Assembly: GCF_023498005.1 (NCBI RefSeq)
Contig: NZ_CP097289.1
Location: 8,370,001 to 8,434,000, forward strand
Reading direction: 5' to 3'
Source of the DNA: Streptomyces durmitorensis
GTDB taxonomy: Bacteria; Actinomycetota; Actinomycetes; Streptomycetales; Streptomycetaceae
DNA length: 64,000 nucleotides
Shown here: piece after piece, positions 26,406-34,794 of the stretch
How positions within the stretch are numbered: the first letter of the stretch is position 1
Layout of the letters: every line of letters starts with the position of its first letter
Program-made: the position numbers and the translations under genes
Notes under the pieces: generated by a model
Seen by the model: the letters and a program-made list of their open reading frames with translations, nothing else
What the model was told of the DNA's origin: nothing
Databases searched by the model: none

Positions 26406-27407
26406 TCAGCCGGTGGTGACCGTCCGTTCGGCGGAGTAGCCGCCCCATGTCCCGTCGGGGAGCTTGGCCCGGAGCTTCACGCGGTGCGTGTCCCCCGGCT
26501 TCTTGCCCACGTAGAAGGTGTGCGTGGCCTTCTTCCGGGGTGCGGCGCCGCCGAACACCAGCGAGGTGGCCGTCTTGCCGTCGAGGTGGATCTGGTACTC
26601 CGCCACCGCGCCGCCGGTGTGCGGCGGCGTCCAGGCCAGGTCGATGTAGTACGCCCCGTCGGCGTGGCGGGTCTTCGCGCGGAAGTCCGTCGGCGCCGTG
26701 CCCCGCCCGTCGTCCCGGCCCGCCGCGGTGGTCAGGCGGACGGCGCGACTCGCGGGCGACGCGTTGTCGGCCGCGTCGAGCGCCTTGACGGTGAAGCGGT
26801 AGGCCGTGCCAGGACGCAACCCCGTGACGAGGGTCTCGCGCTCGCTCCCGGCCACGCTGTGGATCTTCGACGTGCCCTGATAGATCTCGTACGAGGCGAC
26901 GCCCTTGTCGTCCTTCGAGGCACCCCAGGACAGCGTCACCGCCCGGCTCCCTTCGGCCGCACCCCGCGGTGAGCCGGGCCGGGACGGCGGTTCGCGGTCC
27001 GCGGCGGCCGCGGCTGGTGTGGTCACCGTCAGCTTCCTGCTGGCAGGGCTGACGTTCCCCTCGGCGTCACGGGCGCGGACGGTGAAGCTGTAGGCCGTGG
27101 ACGGCTTCAGGCCGACGACGTCCACCATGTGCTTGGCGCTCGGCACGCGCTCGACCCTGGTGGCGCCTCGGTACACGTCGTAGCCGGTGACTTCCGTGTC
27201 GTCCGTGGCCTGGTTCCACATGACGTGGGCGGTGGTGGCGCTGCCCGCCTGGACGGTGACGCCTCGGGGGGCGGCCGGGGGCTGCACGTCCTTCGTGTCC
27301 TGGCCGCCGCCCCAGGCGCAGGAGGTGAGGGTGCAGGTGGTGGCAAGGAGGAGGGCGGAGAAGGGGGTGGACAGGTGGGGGGTCCGTCGCACGGTCGTGC
27401 CTTCCAC
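26406..27407 (-). CDS. Fibronectin type III domain lipoprotein
   Basis: A 333-residue exported lipoprotein: basic start, hydrophobic segment and lipobox LTSC near residues 27-30. Two clear FN3 domains follow (residues about 43-130 and 142-225, marked by TAYSFTVRARDAEGNVSPAS and TAYRFTVKALDAADNASPAS), then a third beta-rich segment with YYIDLAWTPP. The repeated domains match those used as linkers or protein-binding modules in chitinases and other carbohydrate enzymes, but no catalytic domain is present, so it may be a surface adhesin or scaffold. It is divergent from the chitosanase gene, with which it may share a regulatory gap. Confidence 0.8.
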   Translation of the reverse strand: MEGTTVRRTPHLSTPFSALLLATTCTLTSCAWGGGQDTKDVQPPAAPRGVTVQAGSATTAHVMWNQATDDTEVTGYDVYRGATRVERVPSAKHMVDVVGLKPSTAYSFTVRARDAEGNVSPASRKLTVTTPAAAAADREPPSRPGSPRGAAEGSRAVTLSWGASKDDKGVASYEIYQGTSKIHSVAGSERETLVTGLRPGTAYRFTVKALDAADNASPASRAVRLTTAAGRDDGRGTAPTDFRAKTRHADGAYYIDLAWTPPHTGGAVAEYQIHLDGKTATSLVFGGAAPRKKATHTFYVGKKPGDTHRVKLRAKLPDGTWGGYSAERTVTTG

Positions 27408-27624
27408 TCGGGCGGCATTGGTCCGGACCTATTTGACAGGGGTGTCGAGTGCACATCAAGAGGCGGGTCGCACTTCGAGGGGGTGTGCGCGTCCGCCGTC
27501 CGGGCCCTGAGCGGTGACCGAGGTGTACGACCCGGGACAGATTGGGATGTCTGGTCACGAGCTCGGGCCGACTGCCCGCGCTCATCCGACCAACCGTCAG
27601 TTCCTCCCAGGAAGGCCCTTTCTC

Positions 27625-28353
27625 GTGCGAACCAGAACGACGGCGCTCGCCGTGGCGGCCGGAGCCGCCCTGCTCGCCCCCGTGTCCCTGCCCGCCGCGG
27701 CGTATCCACAGGAGACCGCGCCGCCCCGCAAGTCAGCGGAGAACAAAGGGGGTTCGGCCGCCCGGGAAGGGAGTGTGAGCGCTTCGGCGCTTCTCGCCAA
27801 GGTCGGATCCTGCAAACAGATCTCGCGCGGCAAGTACCGTACGGACGACGGCACCCGCGCGAACATCCCCGTCTGCGGCAAGCGGGGCGCGGTGTTCTGG
27901 AAGGCCGACATGGACATCGACTGCGACGGCCGGCCGAGCAAGGCCTGCAACCGGCGCACGGACCCGTTGTTCTTCCACGCCACCGCGTTCCAGGAATCCA
28001 ACGGCCGCCAGCTGAGCGCGGAGCGCCTCCCGTACATCGTCGTGCCGGGCGCGAGCCGCCGCTGGAACCACGCGGCGCACGGCATCACGGGGGGCTCGGT
28101 GGCCGCCGTGATCCACCGGGGCAAGGTCCTGTACGCCGTCGTCGGCGACACCGGCCCCACCCGCCTCATCGGCGAGGCGTCCTACGCGGCGGCGAAGTCG
28201 CTCGGCATCCGCGCCGACCCCAGGTCCGGCGGCACCGACGCGGGCGTCACCTACCTCGTCTTCAAGGGGCCCAAGGCGTCGCCCATCCAGAGCCACCGGG
28301 CCGCGGTCACCCGAGGTGACGCGCTGGCCCGGCAGTTCCTCCGGCAGAACTGA
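27625..28353 (+). CDS. csn: Secreted chitosanase, GH75 family
   Basis: Endo-acting enzyme predicted to hydrolyse chitosan outside the cell. The GTG at 27625 was chosen because AGGAAGG precedes it and a Sec signal follows (LAVAAGAALLAPVSLPAAA). The family GH75 core is present: VGSCKQISRGKY, FWKADMDIDCDGRP with a CNRRTDPLF disulfide region, YIVVPGASRRWN, and the acidic pair Asp175 in GDTGPTRLIGE and Glu184. Their 9-residue spacing equals that of the catalytic Asp/Glu pair described for fungal GH75 chitosanases. The 242-residue length is normal. GH75 is otherwise mainly fungal with scattered Streptomyces members. Confidence 0.88.
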   Translation: MRTRTTALAVAAGAALLAPVSLPAAAYPQETAPPRKSAENKGGSAAREGSVSASALLAKVGSCKQISRGKYRTDDGTRANIPVCGKRGAVFWKADMDIDCDGRPSKACNRRTDPLFFHATAFQESNGRQLSAERLPYIVVPGASRRWNHAAHGITGGSVAAVIHRGKVLYAVVGDTGPTRLIGEASYAAAKSLGIRADPRSGGTDAGVTYLVFKGPKASPIQSHRAAVTRGDALARQFLRQN

Positions 28354-28375
28354 CCGGATCGCCCGGCGGGGTTGC

Positions 28376-28786
28376 TCACGCCTTCCGGTAGGAGTACGCC
28401 TCCGCGGCCGCGGCCTCCACCGCGTCCACATCGGCGCCCGCCGAAGCGGCCACCACCGCCGCGACCGCGCCCTCGACGAACGGGGCGTCCACCAGGCGGG
28501 CGCCCTCGGGGAGCTCGTCGCCCTCGGCGATCAGCGCCTTCACGGTGAGGACCGCGCTGCCCAGGTCGGTGAGGATCGCGATGCCCGCGCCGCGGTCCAC
28601 CTTCGCGGCGGCCTGGGCGATGAGCTCCGAGCTCGTGCCGAGGCCGCCGTCCTCGGTGCCGCCCGCGGCGGCCACGGGCGCGGTCGACCCGCCGCCCGCG
28701 AGCCCTGTGGCCAGCGCGGCGACCGATTCGGCGACGGCACCGCTGTGCGAGACGAGGACGATGCCGACCAGCTTGTCGTCACTCAC
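28376..28786 (-). CDS. dhaM: Dihydroxyacetone kinase phosphotransfer subunit DhaM
   Basis: This 136-residue protein is the EIIA(Man)-like phosphocarrier that passes phosphate from HPr of the sugar phosphotransferase system to ADP bound on DhaL. The active histidine lies in VLVSHSG near the N-terminus, followed by the alpha/beta doubly wound fold (GIAILTDLGSAVLTVKALIAEG, APFVEGAVAAVVAASAG). Unlike the E. coli protein it lacks the fused HPr and EI domains, as usual in actinobacteria. The GTG at 28786 overlaps the end of dhaL by 8 bases. The three dha genes are in the order K, L, M. Confidence 0.92.
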   Translation of the reverse strand: MSDDKLVGIVLVSHSGAVAESVAALATGLAGGGSTAPVAAAGGTEDGGLGTSSELIAQAAAKVDRGAGIAILTDLGSAVLTVKALIAEGDELPEGARLVDAPFVEGAVAAVVAASAGADVDAVEAAAAEAYSYRKA

Positions 28787-29387
28787 GGCCGGCCTCCGCG
28801 GTCTGCACGAGGGCGTCGAACAGGAGCGCCGACGAGGTCGCCCCCGGATCCTGGTGCCCGATGCTGCGCTCGCCCAGATAACTGGCCCGCCCCTTGCGCG
28901 CCTGCAGGGGCGTCGTGGCGAGGGCGCCTTCGTTGGCCGCCTCGCGCGCCGCGCCGAACGACTCCGAGAGCGCGTCGACCGCGGGGACGAGGGCGTCCAG
29001 CATGGTCTTGTCGCCGGGCACGGCGCCGCCCAGCGCGCCGACGGCGTCGACGCCGGTGCGCAGCGCGTCGGCGAACTCCTGCTCGCTGACCTCGGCGGCA
29101 TCACCGAGGGCCTTGCCGGTACGCCGGAGCAACGTCCCGTACAGCGGCCCCGACGCACCCCCCACGGTCGAGATCAACTGCCGCCCCGCCAGGGTGAGCA
29201 CGGCCCCCGGTGTGGTGGGCGCGTCCTTCTCCAGGGTGGCCGCCACGGCGGCGAACCCGCGCTGCAGATTGCTGCCGTGGTCGGCGTCACCGATCGGCGA
29301 GTCCAGCTCGGTGAGCCGCTCCGCCTCCCGGTCGACGAGTGCGGCGGCCGAGGTCAGCCACTGACGGAAGAATGCGGCATCGAGCAC
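28779..29387 (-). CDS. dhaL: Dihydroxyacetone kinase ADP-binding subunit DhaL
   Basis: A 202-residue all-helical nucleotide-binding subunit. The Mg-ADP site is marked by LDSPIGDADHGSN near residues 25-40, whose aspartates bind the two metal ions, and by GGASGPLYGTLL. DhaL transfers phosphate from DhaM to dihydroxyacetone covalently held by DhaK. The GTG at 29387 is preceded by AAGGAG. It lies 89 bases after dhaK and overlaps dhaM. In this window no glycerol genes accompany the operon, so the source of dihydroxyacetone is not apparent. Confidence 0.93.
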   Translation of the reverse strand: MLDAAFFRQWLTSAAALVDREAERLTELDSPIGDADHGSNLQRGFAAVAATLEKDAPTTPGAVLTLAGRQLISTVGGASGPLYGTLLRRTGKALGDAAEVSEQEFADALRTGVDAVGALGGAVPGDKTMLDALVPAVDALSESFGAAREAANEGALATTPLQARKGRASYLGERSIGHQDPGATSSALLFDALVQTAEAGRE

Positions 29388-29476
29388 GGAAACTCCTTGC
29401 GCGGTAGAACAGTTGGGCAGAGGGACTGAGTCGTTCGGGATGACAGGGCGTCGGGTTGGCCGGGTGACGGCCGGGA

Positions 29477-30469
29477 TCAGACACCCCACCGAAGCCCGGC
29501 GGTACGGACCGGGGCGTTCCAGAGCCGCAGCAGCTCCTCGTCGACCTGACACAGGGTCACGGAGGCCCCGGCCATGTCCAGCGAGGTCACGTAGTCGCCG
29601 ACCAGTGTGTGCGCCACGACGACGCCGCGCTCCGCGAGGACACGCTGGACCTCGGCATTGAAGCCGTACAGCTCGAGCAGGGGAGTGGCCCCCATGCCGT
29701 TGACGAGCACGAGCACCGGGTTACGCGGACGCAGATCCTCGAGTACGGCGTCCACGGCGAAGTCCGCGATCTCACTGGACGTCATCATCGCGCGCCGCTC
29801 ACGTCCGGGCTCACCATGGATCCCGACGCCCAACTCCAGCTCGCCGGTGGGCAGATCAAAGGTCGGGCTGCCCTTGGCGGGCGTGGAACAGGCGCTCAGC
29901 GCGACCCCGAAGCTCCGCGCGTTCTCGTTCACCTGCCGCGCGATCGCCTCGACCCGCTCCAACGGCATGCCCTCCTCGGCCGCCGCGCCCGCGATCTTCT
30001 CGACGTACAGCGTCGCACCGGTGCCGCGACGCCCGGCCGTGTACAGGCTGTCGGTGACGGCCACGTCGTCATTGACGAGCACCTTGGCGACCTGGATGCC
30101 CTCGTCCTCGGCGAGCTCGGCGGCCATGTCGAAGTTGAGGACGTCCCCCGTGTAGTTCTTCACGACGAACAGCACCCCCGCACCGCTGTCCACGGCGGCA
30201 GCCGCGCGCACCATCTGATCGGGCACGGGCGAGGTGAACACCTCACCGGGACAGGCGGCCGACAACATGCCCGGCCCCACGAAGCCGCCGTGCAGCGGCT
30301 CATGCCCGGAGCCCCCGCCGGAGACGAGGGCGACCTTCCCGGCTACGGGAGCGTCCCTGCGCACGATCACGCGGTTCTCCACGTCGATCGTCAAGTCGGG
30401 ATGCGCGGCCGCCATACCCCGCAACGCGTCCGCGACGACTGTCTCCGCCACGTTGATCAGCATCTTCAT
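29477..30469 (-). CDS. dhaK: Dihydroxyacetone kinase substrate-binding subunit DhaK
   Basis: A 330-residue protein that binds dihydroxyacetone through a covalent hemiaminal to a histidine. Key blocks are SGGGSGHEPLHGGFVG (residues about 48-63), KNYTGDVLNFDMAAELA and the substrate-binding histidine in LGVGIHGEPG. The ATG at 30469 has a strong AGGAGG site 5 bases upstream. The first gene of dhaKLM, its upstream gap of 263 bases shows no obvious operator, and no DhaR/DhaQ-type regulator is adjacent. Confidence 0.95.
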   Translation of the reverse strand: MKMLINVAETVVADALRGMAAAHPDLTIDVENRVIVRRDAPVAGKVALVSGGGSGHEPLHGGFVGPGMLSAACPGEVFTSPVPDQMVRAAAAVDSGAGVLFVVKNYTGDVLNFDMAAELAEDEGIQVAKVLVNDDVAVTDSLYTAGRRGTGATLYVEKIAGAAAEEGMPLERVEAIARQVNENARSFGVALSACSTPAKGSPTFDLPTGELELGVGIHGEPGRERRAMMTSSEIADFAVDAVLEDLRPRNPVLVLVNGMGATPLLELYGFNAEVQRVLAERGVVVAHTLVGDYVTSLDMAGASVTLCQVDEELLRLWNAPVRTAGLRWGV

Positions 30470-30732
30470 GGGTACCTCCTGGTGAGATGAGCAGTTGAGC
30501 CTCTGGGCAGTGTCTTCGCAGGTCAGACCAAGTACTTCCAATTCTCGATCTTGGCGGTTCCGCACTCCGGACCTGAGGTCATTATCGAGGGAAAGGCACC
30601 AGGTGGCGCGGGCTGTGCTCGAACTGTCCGGCTTTGAAACGTCGCCCGCTGCCTGCGGATGACCGAGGAGCGGTATATCGGTCGCGCAGGGGCAGCTGCC
30701 CGGTGTGATGACCTTGTACACCGCCGCTCGTG

Positions 30733-31965
30733 CTAGGGCCGGTGGCGCACGATCACGGCGCGGCTGAAGTTCGCCTCGCCGAATGCTCCAAGCTCGGCCG
30801 AGCCGACGCCCCATGCCTCATCGGTCCCCGGGACCGGGACGATCTCGGCCAGCCGGAACGACTGCTTCCTGTCGACCCCGGTGACCTTCCCGGTGGTCCC
30901 GGCGACGTAGGGCGGCCGTGCGATGCGGCTCACCTTCCCGTCCGCGCCGCGCACCCTCTTGGCGTCAAGGACTCCCGCAGGCAGGGAACGCGACGTGCCC
31001 CACCGCTCGCCGTCCCAGTGCAGAGCGCAGGGACGATCGCCCACAGGGGCGTACCGGGGCCCGGTGTACGGGCCGTACTCGATCCCCATCGCCCACACGT
31101 CCTCGGCGCCCCGCGCGACGAGGGTGCGCACCTGCGTCCGGCAGCCGCGGAACCGCGCATCCGCCGTCTCGACGTCCGGCATCGACTCCGCACGCCACTG
31201 CCGCCCGTCCCATCGCGCCGCCCCGAGCCGAAGAGGACGTGGCTTCGGATGGTCCGGATCCGCCTCGTCCGCCTTGTCCGCCTTGGGGTCGGGAACATTC
31301 CCGGCCACCCGGAGATCCCCGCCGGCCGTCTCAGGCGTGATGGCGTGGGCTTCCACAGGCAACTGGGTGGCGGTCCAGCCATGCCCGTCCCAGTGCCAGG
31401 CAGTCCGCTGCTCGGGCTGCCCGAGCACCCAGACGTCCGAGGCCCCCAGCACCGCGACCCCGGTCACCTGACTTGCCCTGGGCGGTTCGACGGCCACCCA
31501 GCGGTTGCCGTCGAACCGGGCGGCGACCGCTGTGGGCGACGTGCCCGGCCCGTGGTGAACGCGCCCGAACAGCCAGGCGCTGCCGACACCGGCGTGCAGA
31601 CTCACCGGACTGAGCGTGCCGCCGCCCAGTGCGTCACGCAGATCAGAGTCCAGGTCGTACCGCTGCCACCGTGAGCCGTCGAACCGCAGCATCCGCGTCC
31701 GCGGACCTGAGCCGCCGGGATCACCGAGCGCCGCCATGGCCCAGGCCTCGTGCCGGGACACGGCCGCGATGTCGAGCACCTGACTGCCGACGGAGTCGAC
31801 GTCGGAGACGTACTCGTACGCCCAGGCCCGCTGGGCGGCTGCTCCACCGGAACGGGAGCCACTCGTCTCCGGGTCAGCCGAGCGCGACCCCTGCGTTCCG
31901 CACCCGGCGAGCAGCGCACAAGCAGAGACAAGAGCAACCCGGCTGATGACGCGTGGTATCGGCAT
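30733..31965 (-). CDS. Lipoprotein with WD-like repeats, unknown function
   Basis: A 410-residue exported lipoprotein (lipobox LLAGC near residue 22). The mature part has repeated W-x-W-D-G-x-x-W-type segments (FDGSRWQRYDL, FDGNRWVAVEP, WHWDGHGWTATQL, WDGRQWRAESM, LHWDGERWGTSR), which suggests a beta-propeller used for binding. No catalytic motif is visible. The ATG at 31965 was chosen as the start of a proper lipoprotein signal. It stands alone, divergent from bxlR, with a 307-base gap between them. Confidence 0.7.
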   Translation of the reverse strand: MPIPRVISRVALVSACALLAGCGTQGSRSADPETSGSRSGGAAAQRAWAYEYVSDVDSVGSQVLDIAAVSRHEAWAMAALGDPGGSGPRTRMLRFDGSRWQRYDLDSDLRDALGGGTLSPVSLHAGVGSAWLFGRVHHGPGTSPTAVAARFDGNRWVAVEPPRASQVTGVAVLGASDVWVLGQPEQRTAWHWDGHGWTATQLPVEAHAITPETAGGDLRVAGNVPDPKADKADEADPDHPKPRPLRLGAARWDGRQWRAESMPDVETADARFRGCRTQVRTLVARGAEDVWAMGIEYGPYTGPRYAPVGDRPCALHWDGERWGTSRSLPAGVLDAKRVRGADGKVSRIARPPYVAGTTGKVTGVDRKQSFRLAEIVPVPGTDEAWGVGSAELGAFGEANFSRAVIVRHRP

Positions 31966-32236
31966 TCCCGGGATTGTACGGACCGGCTCAGGCCCGCCCT
32001 CCTGTGCCGTCGCGAGCACCGGTTGCCCCCGAAGAGCGCATCGAGAGACGGACGAACAATGCAGAGGACGCAGATGCAGCCACCGACGAGCGGGATCCTG
32101 CCAGGGAGATCTGCGCCTGCCGATTCGGGCAGTGACACGGCGTCACGCATCGCACGGTACGTTCGAGGGGCCGGACGGACGGGCGGGGTGACCGGCGGGC
32201 GGCCAACGGCATGTCCTACGGTTTCCGGAAGTCGTC
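31966..32236. other. Gap between lipoprotein gene and bxlR
   Basis: The 307-base gap between the two divergent starts has no gene-like frame. A short inverted repeat (GTGAC-N5-GTCAC, 32132-32146) is the only structure seen ahead of the bxlR-proximal repeats at 32222-32249. Confidence 0.4.
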
Positions 32237-32249
32237 CGGAGGCTTTCCG
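32237..32249. promoter_or_regulatory. Candidate BxlR operator upstream of bxlR
   Basis: CGGAGGCTTTCCG matches CGGAAACCTTCCG ahead of bxlE at 10 of 13 positions. A second TTTCCGGAAG palindrome lies at 32222-32231. Position suggests autoregulation of the repressor. Confidence 0.45.
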
Positions 32250-32272
32250 GGCGTACAGCTACGGAGGTGGGG

Positions 32273-33334
32273 ATGGTGGCCGGGGAACGCACTCAGCGCA
32301 AGGCAGGCACGGGGAGCCCGGATGGGGTGGCGAAGGTGACGATCACCGAGATCGCGCGGGAGGCCGGGGTATCCGTGCCGACCGTCTCGCGGGTCGTCAA
32401 CGGGCGCTCGGACGTCTCGCACGCGACCCGCGCCCGCATCGAGGACCTGCTGCACCGGCACGGCTACCGGCGCCGGTCGACCGCGCCCGGGGCCCGGGCG
32501 GCCCTGCTCGACCTGGTCTTCAACGACCTGGACAGTCCGTGGGCCGTCGAGATCATCCGGGGCGTGGAGGAGGTCGCGCACGAGGCGAGCGTGGGCACGG
32601 TGGTCTCCGCGATCCACGACCGGGCGGGCGACGCGCGGCAATGGATGACCAACCTGCGGGCCCGCGCCTCCGACGGGGTGATCCTCGTGACGTCGGTGCT
32701 CGAACCCGGGCTCCAGGACGAACTGCAGCGCCTGGGAGTGCCGTTGGTGGTGATCGACCCGGCCGGATCCCCCGCCACCGAGGCGCCGACCGTGGGCGCC
32801 ACGAACTGGGCGGGCGGGATGGCGGCCACCGAGCATCTGCTCCAGCTCGGGCACCGGCGGATCGGGTTCATCCAGGGCCCTCCGCGGCTGCTGTGCTCAC
32901 GGGCCCGGCTCGACGGCTATCGGGCCGCGCTGGATGTATCCGGGGTCGCCGTCGACGACGCGCTCGTGATGCCTGGTGACTTCTACCACGAGTCCGGATT
33001 CACCGGCGCGGGGCGGCTGTTGGACCTCGACGAACCGCCGACCGCGATCTTCGCCGCGAGCGACCAGATGGCGCTCGGCGCGATCGAGGCGCTGCGCCGT
33101 CGGGGCCTGCGGGTGCCGGAGGACATGAGCGTCGTCGGCTTCGACGACCTGCCGGAGGTGCGCTGGTCCTCGCCTCCGCTCACGACGGTCCGTCAACCTC
33201 TGTCCGAGATGGGCAAGTTGGCGGCGCGGATGCTGCTCGACCTCGCGCGGAGCGTCGATCTGGCCTCGCCGCGGGTGGAACTGGCGACCGAGCTGGTGGT
33301 CCGCGCGAGCACCGCCGCGCCGCGCCGCGCATAG
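32273..33334 (+). CDS. bxlR: LacI-family repressor of the xylobiose operon
   Basis: A 353-residue LacI/GalR protein. The helix-turn-helix is TITEIAREAGVSVPTVSRVVNG, about residues 23-45, followed by the hinge and a sugar-binding domain (SPWAVEIIRGVEEVAHEAS, LGHRRIGFIQGPP, FAASDQMALGAIEALRRRG, VVGFDDLPEVRWSSPPLTTVRQP). The ATG at 32273 follows GGAGG. Its position ahead of a bxlEFGA-type operon equals that of BxlR, the xylobiose-responsive repressor known from Streptomyces, so xylobiose is the likely inducer. Related 13-base inverted repeats stand ahead of bxlE and of this gene. Confidence 0.85.
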   Translation: MVAGERTQRKAGTGSPDGVAKVTITEIAREAGVSVPTVSRVVNGRSDVSHATRARIEDLLHRHGYRRRSTAPGARAALLDLVFNDLDSPWAVEIIRGVEEVAHEASVGTVVSAIHDRAGDARQWMTNLRARASDGVILVTSVLEPGLQDELQRLGVPLVVIDPAGSPATEAPTVGATNWAGGMAATEHLLQLGHRRIGFIQGPPRLLCSRARLDGYRAALDVSGVAVDDALVMPGDFYHESGFTGAGRLLDLDEPPTAIFAASDQMALGAIEALRRRGLRVPEDMSVVGFDDLPEVRWSSPPLTTVRQPLSEMGKLAARMLLDLARSVDLASPRVELATELVVRASTAAPRRA

Positions 33335-33350
33335 CGGAACGGGACACTCC

Positions 33351-33393
33351 GGGGGTGTCAACGCCCTTTTCTGTCAGGGGCGTTGACACCCCC
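33351..33393. terminator. Strong hairpin terminator between bxlR and bxlE
   Basis: Perfect 16-base arms (33351-33366 and 33378-33393) around an 11-base loop containing TTTT. It follows the bxlR stop by 16 bases. The 3' arm contains the -35 hexamer of the predicted bxlE promoter. Confidence 0.8.
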
Positions 33394-33411
33394 TACGCAT
33401 GCCCGTAATTT
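33383..33411 (+). promoter_or_regulatory. Predicted promoter of bxlEFGA
   Basis: TTGACA (33383-33388), a 17-base spacer and TAATTT (33406-33411) form a near-consensus promoter. The -35 box is inside the 3' arm of the bxlR terminator hairpin. Confidence 0.65.
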
Positions 33412-33435
33412 CCATGGCCGTCTCCCGATAGTTCT

Positions 33436-33448
33436 CGGAAACCTTCCG
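33436..33448. promoter_or_regulatory. Candidate BxlR operator upstream of bxlE
   Basis: CGGAAACCTTCCG is an inverted repeat with perfect 5-base arms, lying downstream of the predicted bxlE transcription start and ahead of its ribosome site. Confidence 0.55.
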
Positions 33449-33459
33449 GAAGGTGCGCC

Positions 33460-34794
33460 ATGCCAGCCTTCGACCGAGCCGTCACGTCCGCGTCCGGCGC
33501 CGCGTCCTCAGCTCTCTCCCGCCGCCGAGTCCTGGCGACCGCGTCGGCGGTGGGACTGGGCGCGGCCGGTCTCTCCGCCTGCTCGGACTCAGGGTCCACC
33601 ACCACCGACAGCCAGGGCCGAACCGTGGTGGAGTGGTGGCACATCCAGACCACGGAGCCGTCGCAGTCCGTCTGGCCCGAACGGGCCAAGGCGTTCGAGG
33701 CCGAGAACCCCGATGTGCGCATCAAGCTCGTCTCGTTGGAGAACGACGCCTACAAGTCGAAGATGACGGCGCTGACCAGTTCCGGAAAGCTGCCGGACAT
33801 CTACCACACGTGGGGCGGCGGTGTGCTCGAGCAGCAGATCGACGCCGGTCTTGTCGAGGACCTGACCCCCTCGATCAAGCCCTGGGCGGACACGCTCATG
33901 CAGGCTTCGCTGAAGCCGTACGAGATCGAGGGGAAGACGTACGCCGTGCCCTTCGAGATCGGGGCGGTGGGCTTCTGGTACAACAAGGCGCTGTTCGCCA
34001 AGGCCGGCATCAAGGCGCCGCCCGCCACCTGGGCCGATTACCTCGACGCGGTCAAGAAGCTGAAGAGCGCCGGGATCACCCCCATCGCCCTCGCGGGCAA
34101 GGAGAAGTGGCCCGGCATGTACTACTGGGCCTACCTGTCCATGCGGATCGCCGGGGTCGACGGCATGCAGAAGGCCGCTGACGCCAAGGACTTCACGGGC
34201 GACGACTTCGTCAAGGCGGGCGAGCACCTCAAGGAGCTCGTATCGCTCCGGCCGTTCCAGAAGGGTCACCTCGGTGCCGCGTACTCCACGCCCACCGGGG
34301 AGGCGGCCGCCATGGGCAACGGCAAGGCGGCGATGGAGCTGATGGGCCAGTGGGGGCCCGTCGTGCAGGCCGACGCGGGCAAGGGAATCGGCAAGGATCT
34401 CGACTTCTTCCCGTTCCCCGCGGTCGACGGCGGCAAGGGCGCCCGCACTGACATCTTCGGCGGAGGAGGCGGCTACGCGGTGCGCAAGGGGGCGCCCAAG
34501 GCAGCCGTCGACTTCCTGAAGTTCTTCATGACGGCCGAGTCCGACCGCATCCTCGTGAAGGAGGCCGCGATCATGCCCGTCGTGAAGGACGCACAGAGTT
34601 CCCTGACCGACCGCAATCTCAAGGACGTCGCCGAAGCCGTCGACCAGGCCACCGCCTTCCAGCTCTACCTCGACCAGGCATACCCGCCCGCCGTCGGCCA
34701 GGAGATCAACGACTCGGTGGCCGCCCTGATCGCCGGCTCCAAGTCGCCCGAGCAGGTAACCCGTTCGGTCACCCAGGTCGCGAAGAGCCAGTGA
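33460..34794 (+). CDS. bxlE: Xylobiose-binding lipoprotein BxlE
   Basis: The 444-residue receptor of the xylobiose importer. The N-terminus has a Tat motif (SRRRVLATA, from about residue 20) and a lipobox giving lipid Cys41. The fold is family 1 solute-binding (TVVEWWHIQTTEPSQS, NPDVRIKLVSLENDAYKSKM, FWYNKALFAKAGIKAPPATW, GGGGGYAVRKGAPKAAVDFLKFF). A GGAAGG ribosome site precedes the ATG. The gene is followed without a gap by two permeases and a GH3 enzyme, the order of the bxlEFGA operon, whose receptor binds xylobiose with high affinity in a characterised Streptomyces system. Confidence 0.88.
   Translation: MPAFDRAVTSASGAASSALSRRRVLATASAVGLGAAGLSACSDSGSTTTDSQGRTVVEWWHIQTTEPSQSVWPERAKAFEAENPDVRIKLVSLENDAYKSKMTALTSSGKLPDIYHTWGGGVLEQQIDAGLVEDLTPSIKPWADTLMQASLKPYEIEGKTYAVPFEIGAVGFWYNKALFAKAGIKAPPATWADYLDAVKKLKSAGITPIALAGKEKWPGMYYWAYLSMRIAGVDGMQKAADAKDFTGDDFVKAGEHLKELVSLRPFQKGHLGAAYSTPTGEAAAMGNGKAAMELMGQWGPVVQADAGKGIGKDLDFFPFPAVDGGKGARTDIFGGGGGYAVRKGAPKAAVDFLKFFMTAESDRILVKEAAIMPVVKDAQSSLTDRNLKDVAEAVDQATAFQLYLDQAYPPAVGQEINDSVAALIAGSKSPEQVTRSVTQVAKSQ

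Noticed and set aside
30470..30732. Regulatory RNA or operator in the dhaK upstream gap
   Set aside because: No convincing palindrome, riboswitch fold or promoter pair was seen in the 263 bases.
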